This document shows, piece after piece, positions 33,978-43,916 of a DNA stretch of 64,000 nucleotides; the first letter of the stretch is position 1, and each line of letters starts with the position of its first letter. The DNA is from Bacillus sonorensis NBRC 101234 = KCTC 13918. Its GTDB lineage: Bacteria; Bacillota; Bacilli; Bacillales; Bacillaceae. The notes beneath the pieces were generated by a model that made no database searches, was not told the origin of the DNA, and saw only the letters and a list, made by a program, of their open reading frames with translations. The translations under genes and the position numbers were made by a program. The stretch covers positions 1 to 64,000 of the forward strand of contig NZ_BCVZ01000014.1 of assembly GCF_001592005.1 (NCBI RefSeq). Reading direction: 5' to 3'.

Positions 33978-34736
33978 TTATGAAAAATAGATACATATTT
34001 TTTGATCACCGATTTGCTGAATCGGGATGTCCATGTCATAGATTTCTTTCAGCACCGGTGTTTGAATGATATCCTCTGCCGGCCCTTCTTTGACGATCTG
34101 CCCGTTTTTCAGGGCGACAATCCGGTCGGAATAGACAGAGGCGAAGTTAATATCATGAATCACGATGGCAATCGTTTTGCCGTGCAGAACGACGAGTTCC
34201 TTCAGAAGCTTCATAATTTCAACCGAATGCTTCATATCAAGATTATTTAATGGTTCATCAAGCAAAATATAATCGGTGTCCTGGGCGATGACCATCGCGA
34301 TAAACGCCCGCTGGCACTGGCCTCCGCTCAATTCGTCCAAATGTTTGTGTTCAATGTCTTTCAGTTTCATATAATCGATCGCCTTGTCGACGTATGTCCA
34401 ATCTTCCTTCGTCAGCCTCCCCTGTGAATACGGGAACCTTCCGAAGCTGACGAGCTCTCTGACGGTCAGCCTGATATTGATCTGGTTGGACTGCTTCAAA
34501 ATGCTGATTTTTTTGGCCAAATCATTGCTTTTATATGCGCTGATACCCTTTCCGTCGATCAAAACCTTTCCCGAGTCCATCGTGATCAGCCTGCTGATCA
34601 TGGAAAGCAGTGTGCTTTTTCCGGCTCCGTTCGGCCCGATAAAGGATGTGATCGTCCCTTTTTGTATCGATACCGTCGCATGGTCCACAACGGCCTGGTC
34701 TCCATATTTTTTATTCACATCTATGACTTCTATCAT
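33978..34736 (-). CDS. yclP: YclP, siderophore ABC transporter ATPase
   Basis: A 252-residue FecE/FepC-type ATPase. Walker A is GPNGAGKST, the signature LSGGQCQRAFIA, Walker B DYILLDEPLNNLD, and the switch His is in IVIHDINFAS. It energises import by YclN-YclO. The start is ATG 34736 or 34739 following AAGGAGCG; it overlaps the end of yclO, so translation is coupled. Confidence 0.95.
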   Translation of the reverse strand: MIEVIDVNKKYGDQAVVDHATVSIQKGTITSFIGPNGAGKSTLLSMISRLITMDSGKVLIDGKGISAYKSNDLAKKISILKQSNQINIRLTVRELVSFGRFPYSQGRLTKEDWTYVDKAIDYMKLKDIEHKHLDELSGGQCQRAFIAMVIAQDTDYILLDEPLNNLDMKHSVEIMKLLKELVVLHGKTIAIVIHDINFASVYSDRIVALKNGQIVKEGPAEDIIQTPVLKEIYDMDIPIQQIGDQKICIYFS

Positions 34737-35677
34737 CATTTACGCTCCTTCAGCAGCAGGTAGATAAAGTAAATCCCGCCGATAAAATCAATGATCACTA
34801 CCAAGGTCGAGGTTAGGCCGAACAGCTTTTCAACGATGAACTGCCCTCCGACAAGCGCGATGATGCTGAAAAGAACAGCTCCGGGAATCAATATGCTGTG
34901 CTTGTATGTCTTGAAAAATTCACGGGCGACATTGACAACGAGCAGCCCCAAAAAGGTTATCGGTCCGACGAGCGCAGTTGATACAGAAACAAGCACCGCT
35001 ACAATGATCAGCATCTTCTTCACTGTTCGGTCATAATCGATGCCAAGATTGACGGCCTGGTCTCTTCCAAGTGAAAGCACGTCAAAATAGCGGCGGAACC
35101 GCCATGCATACATCAGAACACCGGTAATGACGACGGAAGCGAGCATTAATATATCCGTATTGACATTATTGAAGCTGGCAAACATCTTATTCTGCACAAC
35201 CTGAAATTCATTCGGATCGATCAGCATCTGCATAAATGAAGACAGGCTTCTGAACAGTGTGCCAAAGACGATCCCCACCAGAAGCAGCAAAAAAATATGC
35301 CGTCCGCCGCGGCGGAACATCAAAGCAAACAGCACGAATGAAAAGGAGATCATCAAACCCGTCGACAACAGGAAATTCCCGTTTTTTCCGAGTTCGTTCA
35401 ACTGTGCAGCGCCAAAAAAGAAAATAACCGCGGTTTGCAGGAGAACATAAAGCGAATCAAGCCCGAGAATGCCCGGCGTTAAAATTCTGTTGTTTGTTAT
35501 CGTTTGAAAGATCATCGATGAATAGCCGATCGCCGTCCCGACGAGGATGATGGCCAAAACCTTGGCCGCTCTTCGCGGCAGCGCGTATTCCCAGACAGAC
35601 GGCAATCCGTAAAACAAAAACAAGCAGATACAGACGGCCGCCGCTGCGATGAGCACATACATTTTCTGTTTATGCAT
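34736..35677 (-). CDS. yclO: YclO, siderophore ABC permease
   Basis: A 313-residue FecCD-type permease with about nine helices. The family stretch LSLGRDQAVNLGIDYDRTVK, involved in coupling to the ATPase, is present near residue 205, and GPITFLGLLVVNVAREFFKTYKHSILIPG follows. It begins 8 bp inside the end of yclN and overlaps yclP at its stop, showing a tight operon. It forms the membrane channel with YclN. Confidence 0.94.
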   Translation of the reverse strand: MHKQKMYVLIAAAAVCICLFLFYGLPSVWEYALPRRAAKVLAIILVGTAIGYSSMIFQTITNNRILTPGILGLDSLYVLLQTAVIFFFGAAQLNELGKNGNFLLSTGLMISFSFVLFALMFRRGGRHIFLLLLVGIVFGTLFRSLSSFMQMLIDPNEFQVVQNKMFASFNNVNTDILMLASVVITGVLMYAWRFRRYFDVLSLGRDQAVNLGIDYDRTVKKMLIIVAVLVSVSTALVGPITFLGLLVVNVAREFFKTYKHSILIPGAVLFSIIALVGGQFIVEKLFGLTSTLVVIIDFIGGIYFIYLLLKERK

Positions 35678-36620
35678 AGGCTTTTCTCCTTAAAAGCAAG
35701 TAAAGAAAAATGCCGCTTCCGATGATGCCGACCATCAGCCCGACCGAAATTTCATACGGATAAATGATGATCCGGCCCAATATATCACACAGCAGGACAA
35801 AGACGGCGCCGAGAACCGCCGTGTGAGGCAGGCTGTTTTTCAAATGGTCCCCGCGATAAATCGAGACAATGTTTGGAATGATCAGCCCTAGAAAAGGAAG
35901 CGTGCCGACCGTCAAAATTACGACCGATGAGATGACCGATACAATGATCAGGCCGGTGTTGATCACCCGCTTGTAATTGAGCCCCAAATTGACGGAGAAG
36001 CTCTCACCCATTCCGGCCACCGTAAACTTATTGGCAAACAGATAGGCGATAATAACGAGCGGGATGCTCACGTATAAAAGCTCATACCTCCCTTTCATGA
36101 TCAGTGAAAAATCCCCCTCAAACCACGCATTGACATTTTGAATGAGGTCATACTGATAAGCCATGAACGTAGATATGGCGCTGACGACGCCGCCAAGCAT
36201 CAATCCGACAAGCGGAATAAACACGGCGTCCTTAAACCTGATCCTGTCCAAAATCTTAATGAACAGAAAGCTGCCAAACAGTGAAAAAGCAAAGGCAAAC
36301 AGCATTTTCACAAAAATACCCGCCGAAGAAAAAAGCAAAATCGAGATGATAATGCCGAGCCTGGCCCAGTCCATCGTTCCGGCCGTCGTCGGCGAAACGA
36401 ATTTATTGCGCGTCAGCTGCTGCATGATCAGTCCGCAGATGCTGAGGCTCATGCCCGCGAGCACGATGCTGATCATGCGCGGAAACCGGCTTATGTACAG
36501 CGTTTTTACGGCATCCTCATTGAACCTGAATAGATCCAGAGGCGACAGCTGTTTGACGCCGATGAAAATGGAACTGAAAGAAAGAATGATGAGCAGAAGC
36601 AGTAAGTATCGTAATTTCAT
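35670..36620 (-). CDS. yclN: YclN, siderophore ABC permease
   Basis: A 316-residue FecCD-type permease, the same length as the B. subtilis protein. Family features: RFPRMISIVLAGMSLSICGLIMQQLTRNKFVSPTTAGTMDWAR near the N-terminus and GTLPFLGLIIPNIVSIYRGDHLKNSLPHTA near the end, each conserved in iron-siderophore permeases. First gene of yclN-yclO-yclP-yclQ, downstream of a Fur box, so expressed under iron limitation. Confidence 0.94.
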   Translation of the reverse strand: MKLRYLLLLLIILSFSSIFIGVKQLSPLDLFRFNEDAVKTLYISRFPRMISIVLAGMSLSICGLIMQQLTRNKFVSPTTAGTMDWARLGIIISILLFSSAGIFVKMLFAFAFSLFGSFLFIKILDRIRFKDAVFIPLVGLMLGGVVSAISTFMAYQYDLIQNVNAWFEGDFSLIMKGRYELLYVSIPLVIIAYLFANKFTVAGMGESFSVNLGLNYKRVINTGLIIVSVISSVVILTVGTLPFLGLIIPNIVSIYRGDHLKNSLPHTAVLGAVFVLLCDILGRIIIYPYEISVGLMVGIIGSGIFLYLLLRRKAYA

Positions 36621-36671
36621 GACGCAATCGCCTCCCCCCGCGACAAAAACACATCCTGCATCAATCGTTAA

Positions 36672-36686
36672 TGATTATCATTATCA
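36672..36686 (-). promoter_or_regulatory. Fur box upstream of yclN
   Basis: The minus strand reads TGATAATGATAATCA, matching the 7-1-7 Fur consensus TGATAATNATTATCA at all but two positions. It is 52 bp before yclN. Confidence 0.85.
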
Positions 36687-36790
36687 ATAGGATCCATCCA
36701 TCATATTATCACTTTTTCTAACATAGTCAATATGAAAACCGAGTTCCGTCCTCCCTAAAAGCACATTTGTTTCCTATAGAAAGAAAACCC

Positions 36791-36818
36791 TTGATTCTTC
36801 TTCTAAAAAGCGTAATAA
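36791..36818 (+). promoter_or_regulatory. Likely SigA promoter of yclM
   Basis: TTGATT (36791-36796), 16-bp spacer, TAATAA (36813-36818), about 50 bp before the yclM start. No lysine riboswitch-like structure fits in the short leader. Confidence 0.55.
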
Positions 36819-36866
36819 TAAAAATTAAATTTATTGCGAAAATTTAAACTTTAGGAGATGTCAGAA

Positions 36867-38228
36867 ATGAAAGTCGTTAAATTTGGCGGCAGTTCGCTCG
36901 CAACAGGTGCGCAGCTTGAAAAAGTGTTTCAAATTGTCGCAGCAGATCCCGAACGGAGAGCTGTCGTCGTATCAGCGCCGGGAAAACGTCACCCACAAGA
37001 CATAAAAGTAACCGATCTGCTCATCGCTTGCGCCGAGCAGTATGCAGCAACGGGAGAAGCCCGCGAGCTCGTTGAAACGATTATTGGACGCTATGCCGAT
37101 ATCGCCCGGGAGGTTGGACTGGGCCATGATGTGATCGACCAGATCCGCGCAGATTTGCTTCGTCTGCTTCAAAGTGATCAACAAAACCCGGAACGCTTCA
37201 TCGATGCGGTCAAAGCAAGCGGTGAAGACAACAATGCCAAGCTTGTCGCGGCTTATTTCCGGCATCGGGGGGCTGACGCCCACTATGTCAATCCGAAAGA
37301 TGCTGGCCTATTTGTGACGAGTGAGCCCGGCAACGCCCAAGTGCTGCCCGAATCCTATGATCATCTGTTCCGGCTCAGACAGCGGCAGGGCATTATTGTA
37401 TTCCCCGGATTCTTCGGCTTTAACAAAGAGGGCGAAGTGATTACCTTTTCCCGGAGCGGCTCAGATATTACGGGCTCGATTTTGGCGAATGGCCTAAAAG
37501 CAGAGCTGTATGAAAACTTCACCGACGTGGATGCCGTCTATTCGGTCAACCCTTCGATCGTGTCAAACCCGAAAGAAATCCGGGAACTGACGTACAGGGA
37601 AATGCGCGAGCTGTCCTATGCGGGCTTTTCCGTCTTTCATGATGAGGCACTAATACCCGCTTATCGCGCGAACATACCGGTGCAGATTAAAAATACGAAC
37701 AATCCGGCCGCAGAAGGGACAAGAGTCGTTACAAAGCGCGACAACACCAACGGCCCTGTCGTCGGCATCGCCAGTGACAGCGGATTTTGCAGCATATATA
37801 TCGGCAAATACTTGATGAACCGTGAAGTCGGATTTGGGCGCCGCGTTCTTCAGATTCTTGAAGATGACGGACTGACATACGAACATATCCCTTCAGGCAT
37901 TGACGATATGACGATTATTTTGAGACAGGATCAGATGGATGAAGCGATTGAAAAACGGATCATCCAGCGGATCAAAGAAGAACTGGATGCTGATGAAGTC
38001 GCGGTAGAGCACAACATTGCCTTGATCATGGTTGTCGGTGAAGCGATGCGCCACAATGTCGGAACGACGGCCAGAGCGGCAAAGGCTCTGTCTGATGCAC
38101 ATGTAAACATTGAAATGATCAATCAGGGCTCCTCTGAAGTCAGCATGATGTTCGGCGTCAAAGAAGCTCAGGAAAAACAAGCGGTCCGCGCTTTATACCA
38201 GGAATTTTTCGCAAAAGTGCTCGTCTAA
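36867..38228 (+). CDS. yclM: YclM, aspartokinase III
   Basis: A 453-residue aspartate kinase, catalysing the first step toward lysine, threonine and methionine. The kinase domain starts with KVVKFGGSSLATG and contains FSRSGSDITGSILANGL with the FTDVDAVYSVNP motif. Two ACT domains at the C-terminus (from about VVGIASDSGFCSIYIGKYLMNREVGF, then IALIMVVGEAMRHNVGTTARAAKALSDAHVNIEMINQGSSEVSMMFGV) give feedback control. In B. subtilis this isozyme responds to lysine plus threonine. ATG 36867 has TTTAGGAG 9 bases upstream; an earlier in-frame ATG at 36858 directly abuts the ribosome-binding site. Confidence 0.94.
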   Translation: MKVVKFGGSSLATGAQLEKVFQIVAADPERRAVVVSAPGKRHPQDIKVTDLLIACAEQYAATGEARELVETIIGRYADIAREVGLGHDVIDQIRADLLRLLQSDQQNPERFIDAVKASGEDNNAKLVAAYFRHRGADAHYVNPKDAGLFVTSEPGNAQVLPESYDHLFRLRQRQGIIVFPGFFGFNKEGEVITFSRSGSDITGSILANGLKAELYENFTDVDAVYSVNPSIVSNPKEIRELTYREMRELSYAGFSVFHDEALIPAYRANIPVQIKNTNNPAAEGTRVVTKRDNTNGPVVGIASDSGFCSIYIGKYLMNREVGFGRRVLQILEDDGLTYEHIPSGIDDMTIILRQDQMDEAIEKRIIQRIKEELDADEVAVEHNIALIMVVGEAMRHNVGTTARAAKALSDAHVNIEMINQGSSEVSMMFGVKEAQEKQAVRALYQEFFAKVLV

Positions 38229-38257
38229 AAACCCCTTTTTTTATGGGGTTTTTTTGT
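38229..38257 (+). terminator. Terminator of yclM
   Basis: AACCCC and GGGGTT form a stem around an AT loop, followed by T7. Confidence 0.85.
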
Positions 38258-38304
38258 TGTCAGAAAATCTCCCCTCCTCCAAAAAACTCTTTCAAATTTT
38301 ATTT

Positions 38305-38330
38305 CAAATTAATCTGCAAAAATCCGATAT
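38305..38330 (+). promoter_or_regulatory. SigD (motility) promoter of the chemoreceptor gene
   Basis: CAAA (38305-38308), a 14-bp spacer and TCCGATAT (38323-38330) closely match the SigD consensus TAAA-N14/15-GCCGATAT. It is about 30 bp before the start codon. Confidence 0.8.
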
Positions 38331-38361
38331 ATAAGATAAACAAATGGATGGGAGACATAAT

Positions 38362-40080
38362 ATGAAGCTTCTTAAAAATATAAAAATCAGAAGTAAACTA
38401 TTTATCATTATCGTGATTTCTGCACTTGCCCTGGCAATTGTCGGAATTCAGGGCATTACTGACCTCAGCAGGGTTTCAAAGGGGTCGGAGAAGATTTATG
38501 AAGGCCAATTAATTCCGAACCAATTGTTTTCAAAATTAAGGGTGAACAGCCTTGAAATTGATACGAATAACTTCGAACTGATGGTAACGAAGGACAACAG
38601 CATCAATGAAAAACTGCAAAAAAACGTTCAGGAAAAAAGCGAAGAAAACATTGCCGCGATGGAACAGATTGACAAGCTGAATTTAGCGGAAAACATAAAA
38701 GAAAAATATGAAACGTTTAAAACAAAATATACAGACCTGCAAAATGCCAGCAAGAACATGCTTCAATTGGCGCTAGAAAATAAAAACAAAGAAGCATATG
38801 CCGTTTACCAAAAAGATGTGGAACCGCAAAGAACCGCCGTCAATCAGCTGTTCGAGGAGATCCAGGCATTAAATTCAGAGAACGCCAAAACCATCTATCA
38901 GCAAGATTCCAAAGATGCAGGCTCAACGATCACCCTGCTGATCATTATGATAGCCGCATCCCTGATTTTATCTATCTCCGCCGGTCTTCTGATGACAAGA
39001 TTGATTGTAAGACCGATTCGGGAGATTCAAAGTTTGTTTGCCAAGACTGAGAAAGGCGATTTTACGGTTGAAGGAACCTATCAATCAAAGGATGAATTGG
39101 GACAATTGACAACATCTTTTAACAATATGGTCTCCGGCGTGCGTTCGATTATTGAAACAGTCGGCGAGACTTCCCATCAGGTTGCCGCTTCCTCTCAGCA
39201 GCTAAGTGCAAGCGCCGAGGAAAGCACGAAAGCCAGTGAATACATTTCCACGACCATTCAGGAGCTTGCATCAGGTTCTGAACAGCAGGCTGAAAGCGTC
39301 GAAAGCAGCAGAACGGTCATCAAAGGGATGACGGAGTTTGCCGGAAGGATTTCTTCAAACGCCGAACAAGCGGCTTCAACCGCCGGTGAATCGGCTCAAA
39401 TGTCGATCGAAGGAACGAAAGCGATTGAAAAAGTCAGCACGCAGATGAAATCCATCAATGAAACGGTTGTTTCTTTATCAGAAGCGTTCAGACATTTGTC
39501 AGAGCGTTCTAACGAAATCGGCAATATTACAGAAGTGATTACGAGCATCGCCGAACAAACGAATCTGCTGGCGTTAAACGCGGCAATAGAAGCGGCAAGA
39601 GCAGGTGAACAAGGAAAAGGGTTTGCCGTCGTGGCGGATGAAGTCAGAAAGCTTGCCGAACAGTCGGCACATTCCGCAGAACAGATCACCAAATTGATTA
39701 CCATCATTCAACATGATACAAAACAAACGATGAATACGGTCATGTCGGCGACCAGCGAAGTCAAGGAAGGTCTTGTCGTCGTCAACGAAGCCGGCGGCGC
39801 CTTCGGCAAAATCGAAGATTCGATCAAAGAAGCGGTCGCGCAAATCAATGATGTCACAGCTTTAGTCAAGAGTCTTACAGCCGGCACAAACGAAATCGAA
39901 ACATCCATTTCCGATGTAAAAGCAGTGGCCGAATCAGCGGCTGAAAGCACGCAGACGGTAAGCGCGGCGACGCAGGAGCAGCTTGCTTCAATGGAGGAAA
40001 TCGCATCTTCTTCGCAAATTCTCGCGCAAAACGCTGAAGAATTGCAGCAATTAATCGAGAAATTCAAAATCAAAGCGTAA
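38362..40080 (+). CDS. Methyl-accepting chemotaxis protein with 4HB sensor domain
   Basis: A 572-residue transmembrane chemoreceptor. A first membrane helix (about residues 13-32) is followed by an extracellular four-helix-bundle domain (about 33-190), a second membrane helix (about 190-212), a HAMP domain ([24 protein letters not shown]...) and the signalling domain. The highly conserved hairpin tip is [42 protein letters not shown]. Gln/Glu-rich methylation stretches flank it. ATG 38362 follows GGATGGGAGAC. A SigD promoter precedes it, so it is expressed with the motility regulon. In B. subtilis rapC-phrC lies between yclK and yclM; that pair is absent here. The ligand is unknown. Confidence 0.92.
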   Translation: MKLLKNIKIRSKLFIIIVISALALAIVGIQGITDLSRVSKGSEKIYEGQLIPNQLFSKLRVNSLEIDTNNFELMVTKDNSINEKLQKNVQEKSEENIAAMEQIDKLNLAENIKEKYETFKTKYTDLQNASKNMLQLALENKNKEAYAVYQKDVEPQRTAVNQLFEEIQALNSENAKTIYQQDSKDAGSTITLLIIMIAASLILSISAGLLMTRLIVRPIREIQSLFAKTEKGDFTVEGTYQSKDELGQLTTSFNNMVSGVRSIIETVGETSHQVAASSQQLSASAEESTKASEYISTTIQELASGSEQQAESVESSRTVIKGMTEFAGRISSNAEQAASTAGESAQMSIEGTKAIEKVSTQMKSINETVVSLSEAFRHLSERSNEIGNITEVITSIAEQTNLLALNAAIEAARAGEQGKGFAVVADEVRKLAEQSAHSAEQITKLITIIQHDTKQTMNTVMSATSEVKEGLVVVNEAGGAFGKIEDSIKEAVAQINDVTALVKSLTAGTNEIETSISDVKAVAESAAESTQTVSAATQEQLASMEEIASSSQILAQNAEELQQLIEKFKIKA

Positions 40081-40085
40081 ATAAG

Positions 40086-40120
40086 AAAAGCCGCCCGTAT
40101 ATCGCCGGGCGGCTTTTTTT
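40086..40120. terminator. Bidirectional terminator between the chemoreceptor gene and yclK
   Basis: GCCGCCCG and CGGGCGGC form a perfect stem (40090-40113), with AAGAAAA to the left and T7 to the right. Confidence 0.9.
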
Positions 40121-41545
40121 CTAATCATCATCCCTTGATGTCAACGGCAGACGAATGACAAACTTCGTTCCTTTGTTTTTCTCGCTCGAAAGCTCCACTG
40201 TTCCTTGGTGAAGGGCAACGAGCTGTCTGACGATCGACAGACCGAGCCCGTATTCTCCATAAGGCGTGTTCGTCCGCGACAGGTCCGCTTTGTAAAAACG
40301 GTCCCAAATGCTTTCAATATCCTTTTCATCGATGCCGATTCCGGTATCCTCTATTTCAATCACCGTTTCTTTGTAGTCTTCCCATCCTCTCAGCCAAACC
40401 GTTCCGTCACTAGTGAATTGAATGCTGTTTTTCGTGATGTTGACGAGAATTTGAATCAGTCTGTCATAGTCGGCATTCACCATCACTTGCTCGTCTACAT
40501 CGAGAATCAGTTGATTGTTTTTTTCCTCCGCTTGAATCGCAAGCTGTTCTTTAATAATTTCAAAGACCTCGATCAGCGGATAATGCAGCTTATTCAGCGA
40601 AATCTGGTTGGAGCGGATTTTTTCATAATCGAGATTTTCATTGACAAGGCGGATGAGCCGTTTCGTTTCTTCCGTAATCAGCTTGAGGCATTTTTCCTGC
40701 TGATTTTCCGGGATGGTCTGGCTGTTCAGTCCTTCCACCAAACCGCTGATCGTCGTCAAAGGCGTCTTTAATTCATGGGAGACATCAGTGATGAACTGGC
40801 GCCTCCGCTTCTCAAGCCGATCGATTTCTTCGCTTGAACTTTTTAGTTTCTGCGCCATGACATTAAAATCTGCGCCGAGATCGCCGATTTCATCCATGTT
40901 GCGGTTTTCGATATGGATGTTATAGTCGCCCGCGGCTACCTTTTTCGTGGCGTCGCGAAGCTTTTGGATGCGGCCGACATGAAATTTTGACGTCAGCCAG
41001 CTCAATAGGAAGGCGAGCATGATGACGCCTGCCGCCGTATAGAGCATAAACTGGTTCATTTGGCTGATCATTTCCTCCGTCCCGCTGATCGGAGCGGTGA
41101 GCATGATTCCTCCCTTGAACTCATTGTTGACGAAGTTGGGGAGCGCTACGACCGATACTTCCTGGTTAAAGCGCTGAAGATCTGTTTTGATGACAATGGG
41201 CTTGCCTTCTTTCAGCTCTTTCCACTCTTCATCCTTCAGCAGCAATTTTCGCGGACGCAAGTGATCCGGTGTCATCAAGGCTTCTTTTTTTTCATTAAAA
41301 AGAAAGAAACTGATCTGCCTGCTTTTTAAAATTTCCGCAAACGGCTTCATGATCGGCTGATCTCCAGGAGGCCGCTGCTCCATTTCCCCCATGATGCGGT
41401 ATCCGTAGGACGTCAGTTCGCTGACTTTGTTCTGGTACGCGAAATCTTTGACAAAGTGGGAAAACACCGCACCTGAAATGAGAAAAGCCAGAACTAAAAT
41501 GCTGATGTGGCTGGCCAGCAGCTGATACAGATACTTAATCTTCAT
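40121..41545 (-). CDS. yclK: YclK, sensor histidine kinase
   Basis: A 474-residue membrane kinase. Two membrane helices (about 10-30 and 165-185) flank an extracellular sensor region of about 130 residues. A HAMP domain follows (RIQKLRDATKKVAAGDYNIHIENRNMDEIGDL), then HisKA with the phosphorylated His in FITDVSHELKTPLTTISGL and HATPase_c with DTGIGIDEKDIESIWDRFYKAD and YGLGLSIVRQL. It overlaps yclJ by about 11 bp. In B. subtilis YclJK is connected to oxygen limitation through ResD; the signal is not established. Confidence 0.93.
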   Translation of the reverse strand: MKIKYLYQLLASHISILVLAFLISGAVFSHFVKDFAYQNKVSELTSYGYRIMGEMEQRPPGDQPIMKPFAEILKSRQISFFLFNEKKEALMTPDHLRPRKLLLKDEEWKELKEGKPIVIKTDLQRFNQEVSVVALPNFVNNEFKGGIMLTAPISGTEEMISQMNQFMLYTAAGVIMLAFLLSWLTSKFHVGRIQKLRDATKKVAAGDYNIHIENRNMDEIGDLGADFNVMAQKLKSSSEEIDRLEKRRRQFITDVSHELKTPLTTISGLVEGLNSQTIPENQQEKCLKLITEETKRLIRLVNENLDYEKIRSNQISLNKLHYPLIEVFEIIKEQLAIQAEEKNNQLILDVDEQVMVNADYDRLIQILVNITKNSIQFTSDGTVWLRGWEDYKETVIEIEDTGIGIDEKDIESIWDRFYKADLSRTNTPYGEYGLGLSIVRQLVALHQGTVELSSEKNKGTKFVIRLPLTSRDDD

Positions 41546-42224
41546 CAAACTTGTACCCTACTCCCCAAACGGTATAAAGAAAAGGCCGCGACTCGCTGCC
41601 CAGTTTTTTTCTCAGCCGTTTAATATGAACATCGACGGTCCGCTCATCTCCGTAAAATTGATATCCCCACACTTGCTCAAGAAGCTGCTCCCTTGAAAAC
41701 ACCTGTTTCGGACTTTGCACCATATAGTACAGCAAATCAAATTCTTTAGGCGTCAGGTTCTTGATTGGAACGCCGTTTAAGAATACCTCTCTTGTTTTTT
41801 TATTGATTATAAAGCATTCGGTTTCGAGAATGTCCCGGTCGTCGGCGCCACCCTGCTGCTCTGTGCCCTGATACCTTCTGCTGACCGCTTTGATCCGGGC
41901 CACAAGCGCGAGCGGGCTGAACGGCTTCGTCACATAATCGTCGGCGCCGAGTTCAAAGCCGAGCACCTGATCGGATTCCGTATCCTTTGCCGTCAGCATA
42001 ATAATCGGAACCATGCTTTCTTCCCTGACCTTTTTGCAGATCGTGACGCCGTCCATGGACGGCAGCATCAAATCGATGATCAGCAGATCCCACTTTTCCT
42101 CCCTAAAACGGTTATATCCTTCAAGGCCGTCATGGACAAATTCGGTCTCAAAGCCTTCTTTCGCAAAAAACATTTCAGTCATTGTACATACGCTCAGATT
42201 ATCTTCAATCATTAATATTTTCAT
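41535..42224 (-). CDS. yclJ: YclJ, OmpR-family response regulator
   Basis: A 229-residue response regulator almost identical in layout to B. subtilis YclJ (227). The receiver domain starts MKILMIEDNLSVCTMTEMF, with phospho-acceptor D51 in LLIIDLMLPSMDG and the conserved Lys in DDYVTKPFSPLAL. The C-terminal winged HTH contains LTPKEFDLLYYMVQSPKQVFSREQLLEQVWGYQFYGDERTVDVHIKRLRKKL. ATG 42224 follows GGAGG at 10 bases. It is first in the yclJ-yclK operon and divergent from yclIH, which it may control. Confidence 0.93.
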   Translation of the reverse strand: MKILMIEDNLSVCTMTEMFFAKEGFETEFVHDGLEGYNRFREEKWDLLIIDLMLPSMDGVTICKKVREESMVPIIMLTAKDTESDQVLGFELGADDYVTKPFSPLALVARIKAVSRRYQGTEQQGGADDRDILETECFIINKKTREVFLNGVPIKNLTPKEFDLLYYMVQSPKQVFSREQLLEQVWGYQFYGDERTVDVHIKRLRKKLGSESRPFLYTVWGVGYKFDED

Positions 42225-42439
42225 CGCAACTGCGCCTCCGCTAGACAAACGTTAGATTCATTTTACACATGGCGTTATCAATTCTCAATTCTTTGGCGGA
42301 TATTTAAAAGACCGGCAACAGTTTGGTCATAATTTTTTCATAAGTAGCCGCTAATATGGAGGCAGACAGTAAGGCAAAAGTCCTGCTGCTCCAATTTGAC
42401 AGCAATAACAATCATATAGATATGGGGGAATCACATGTT

Positions 42440-43900
42440 ATGAATTTTTTCAAACGCGCCTTTTGGAGCATGAAATCGAAGAAAGGAAAAACACTTTTAC
42501 AATTATTTGTCTTTACGATGATTTGCGTTTTGGTTCTTACAGGACTTACGATCCAGTCAGCCGCCACGAAATCGAGCGAATTGGCGAGAGAACAGCTGGG
42601 AGGCAGCGTCACGCTTAAAGCCGACAGGGAAAACATGATGAAACAACAGCAAAAATCTGGAGAGCGGCAGCGCTTTGAATCAACTCCCGTTTCCATCAAG
42701 TCAGCTGAAAAAATCGCGAAGCTTGACTATGTCAAAAGCTATAATTTCATCTCTTCAACGTCTGCTTTAGCCGGTAACTTCGATCCGATCGAAAGCGGTG
42801 ACGAGGATTCATCTTCTGATACATCGGATTCAAACAGCAGCCGGCAGTCTGTCGGACCTGGCGGCAATGAACAAGGCGGACGCCAGATGATCCAGGCGGA
42901 TGTATCAATCGAAGGTGTGACAAGCACATCCCTTGTGGATGATTTTTCTGACGGCACGTCAAACATCACGAAAGGGCGCGCTTTGACGGAGGATGATGTG
43001 AATAAAAAAGTCGCCGTCATTGAAAAAACCCTTGCTGAGGAAAATGATTTGAAGGTCGGCGACACGATCAAACTCAAAGCAAGCACAAATGAAGACACAA
43101 CAATCAACTTGAAAATTGTCGGCATTTACAAAACGACGTCTTCAGGAGATAACCATGCGCAAAATTTCGCTTTTCTCAATCCGTATAACAAGATTTACAC
43201 ACCTTATACGGCCGCTTCCGCCTTAAAAGGCGACGACTATAAAAACGCGATCGACGAAGCCGTTTACAACATGGACGATGCTTCAAACATTGACACTTTC
43301 ATTGCGGCCGCAAAAAAAACAGGCATCGATTTGGACACATTCACATTGGACGCAAACGATCAATTGTACCAGCAGATGGTCGGTCCCATCGAAAACGTAG
43401 CCTCTTTCTCCAAAAATGTCGTCTATCTCGTTACAATTGCCGGCGCGGTGATACTCGGACTGATCGTGATGATGTCGATTAGGGAAAGAAAATATGAGAT
43501 GGGCGTCTTGATGGCCATTGGTGAAAAACGCTGGAAGCTGATCGGGCAATTTTTGACCGAAATCTTGATGATCGCGGTCCTGGCCGTCGGCATTTCAGCA
43601 TTAACCGGAAGCTTTATTGCAAATCAAATCGGAAATCAGCTCTTATCACAGCAGCTTGAGCAAACGTCAAACAGCCAGTCCGCAAGCGGTATGATAGGCG
43701 GAGGTATGCCGGACGGCGGATTCTTTGGACAAAGCTCAGCCCAAGTCGAAGCTATTGACCAGCTTAACATTCAAGTGTCATTCGGGGACTTAATGGCCCT
43801 TGGCGGCATCGGCCTTCTCATCGCCGTATTCGCGACATTGCTGCCATCGATATCCGTTTTGCGGTTCCATCCGAAAACGATTTTAACGAAACAAGAATAG
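42440..43900 (+). CDS. yclI: YclI, MacB-type ABC transporter permease
   Basis: A 486-residue permease, the length of B. subtilis YclI. The topology is MacB/FtsX-like: one N-terminal membrane helix (LLQLFVFTMICVLVLTGLTI), a large extracellular domain (about 60-330) rich in Ser, Asp and Gln, then three helices at the C-terminus with the family pattern MSIRERKYEMGVLMAIGEKRWKLIGQFLTEILMI. The chosen ATG at 42440 lies 11 bases after GGGGG; another in-frame ATG at 42422 is possible. With YclH it should act on envelope substrates or peptides rather than on small solutes. Confidence 0.9.
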   Translation: MNFFKRAFWSMKSKKGKTLLQLFVFTMICVLVLTGLTIQSAATKSSELAREQLGGSVTLKADRENMMKQQQKSGERQRFESTPVSIKSAEKIAKLDYVKSYNFISSTSALAGNFDPIESGDEDSSSDTSDSNSSRQSVGPGGNEQGGRQMIQADVSIEGVTSTSLVDDFSDGTSNITKGRALTEDDVNKKVAVIEKTLAEENDLKVGDTIKLKASTNEDTTINLKIVGIYKTTSSGDNHAQNFAFLNPYNKIYTPYTAASALKGDDYKNAIDEAVYNMDDASNIDTFIAAAKKTGIDLDTFTLDANDQLYQQMVGPIENVASFSKNVVYLVTIAGAVILGLIVMMSIRERKYEMGVLMAIGEKRWKLIGQFLTEILMIAVLAVGISALTGSFIANQIGNQLLSQQLEQTSNSQSASGMIGGGMPDGGFFGQSSAQVEAIDQLNIQVSFGDLMALGGIGLLIAVFATLLPSISVLRFHPKTILTKQE

Positions 43901-43916
43901 AAGGAAGGGGAACATC

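Noticed and set aside
36680-36860. Lysine riboswitch before the aspartokinase gene
   Set aside because: The leader between the likely promoter and yclM is about 50 bp, too short for the known lysine riboswitch, and the conserved core was not seen.
38362-40080. Assignment of the chemoreceptor as TlpC because of similar length
   Set aside because: Length alone (572 versus 573) is not evidence; the locus differs from that of tlpC and I cannot confirm the sensor domain similarity.
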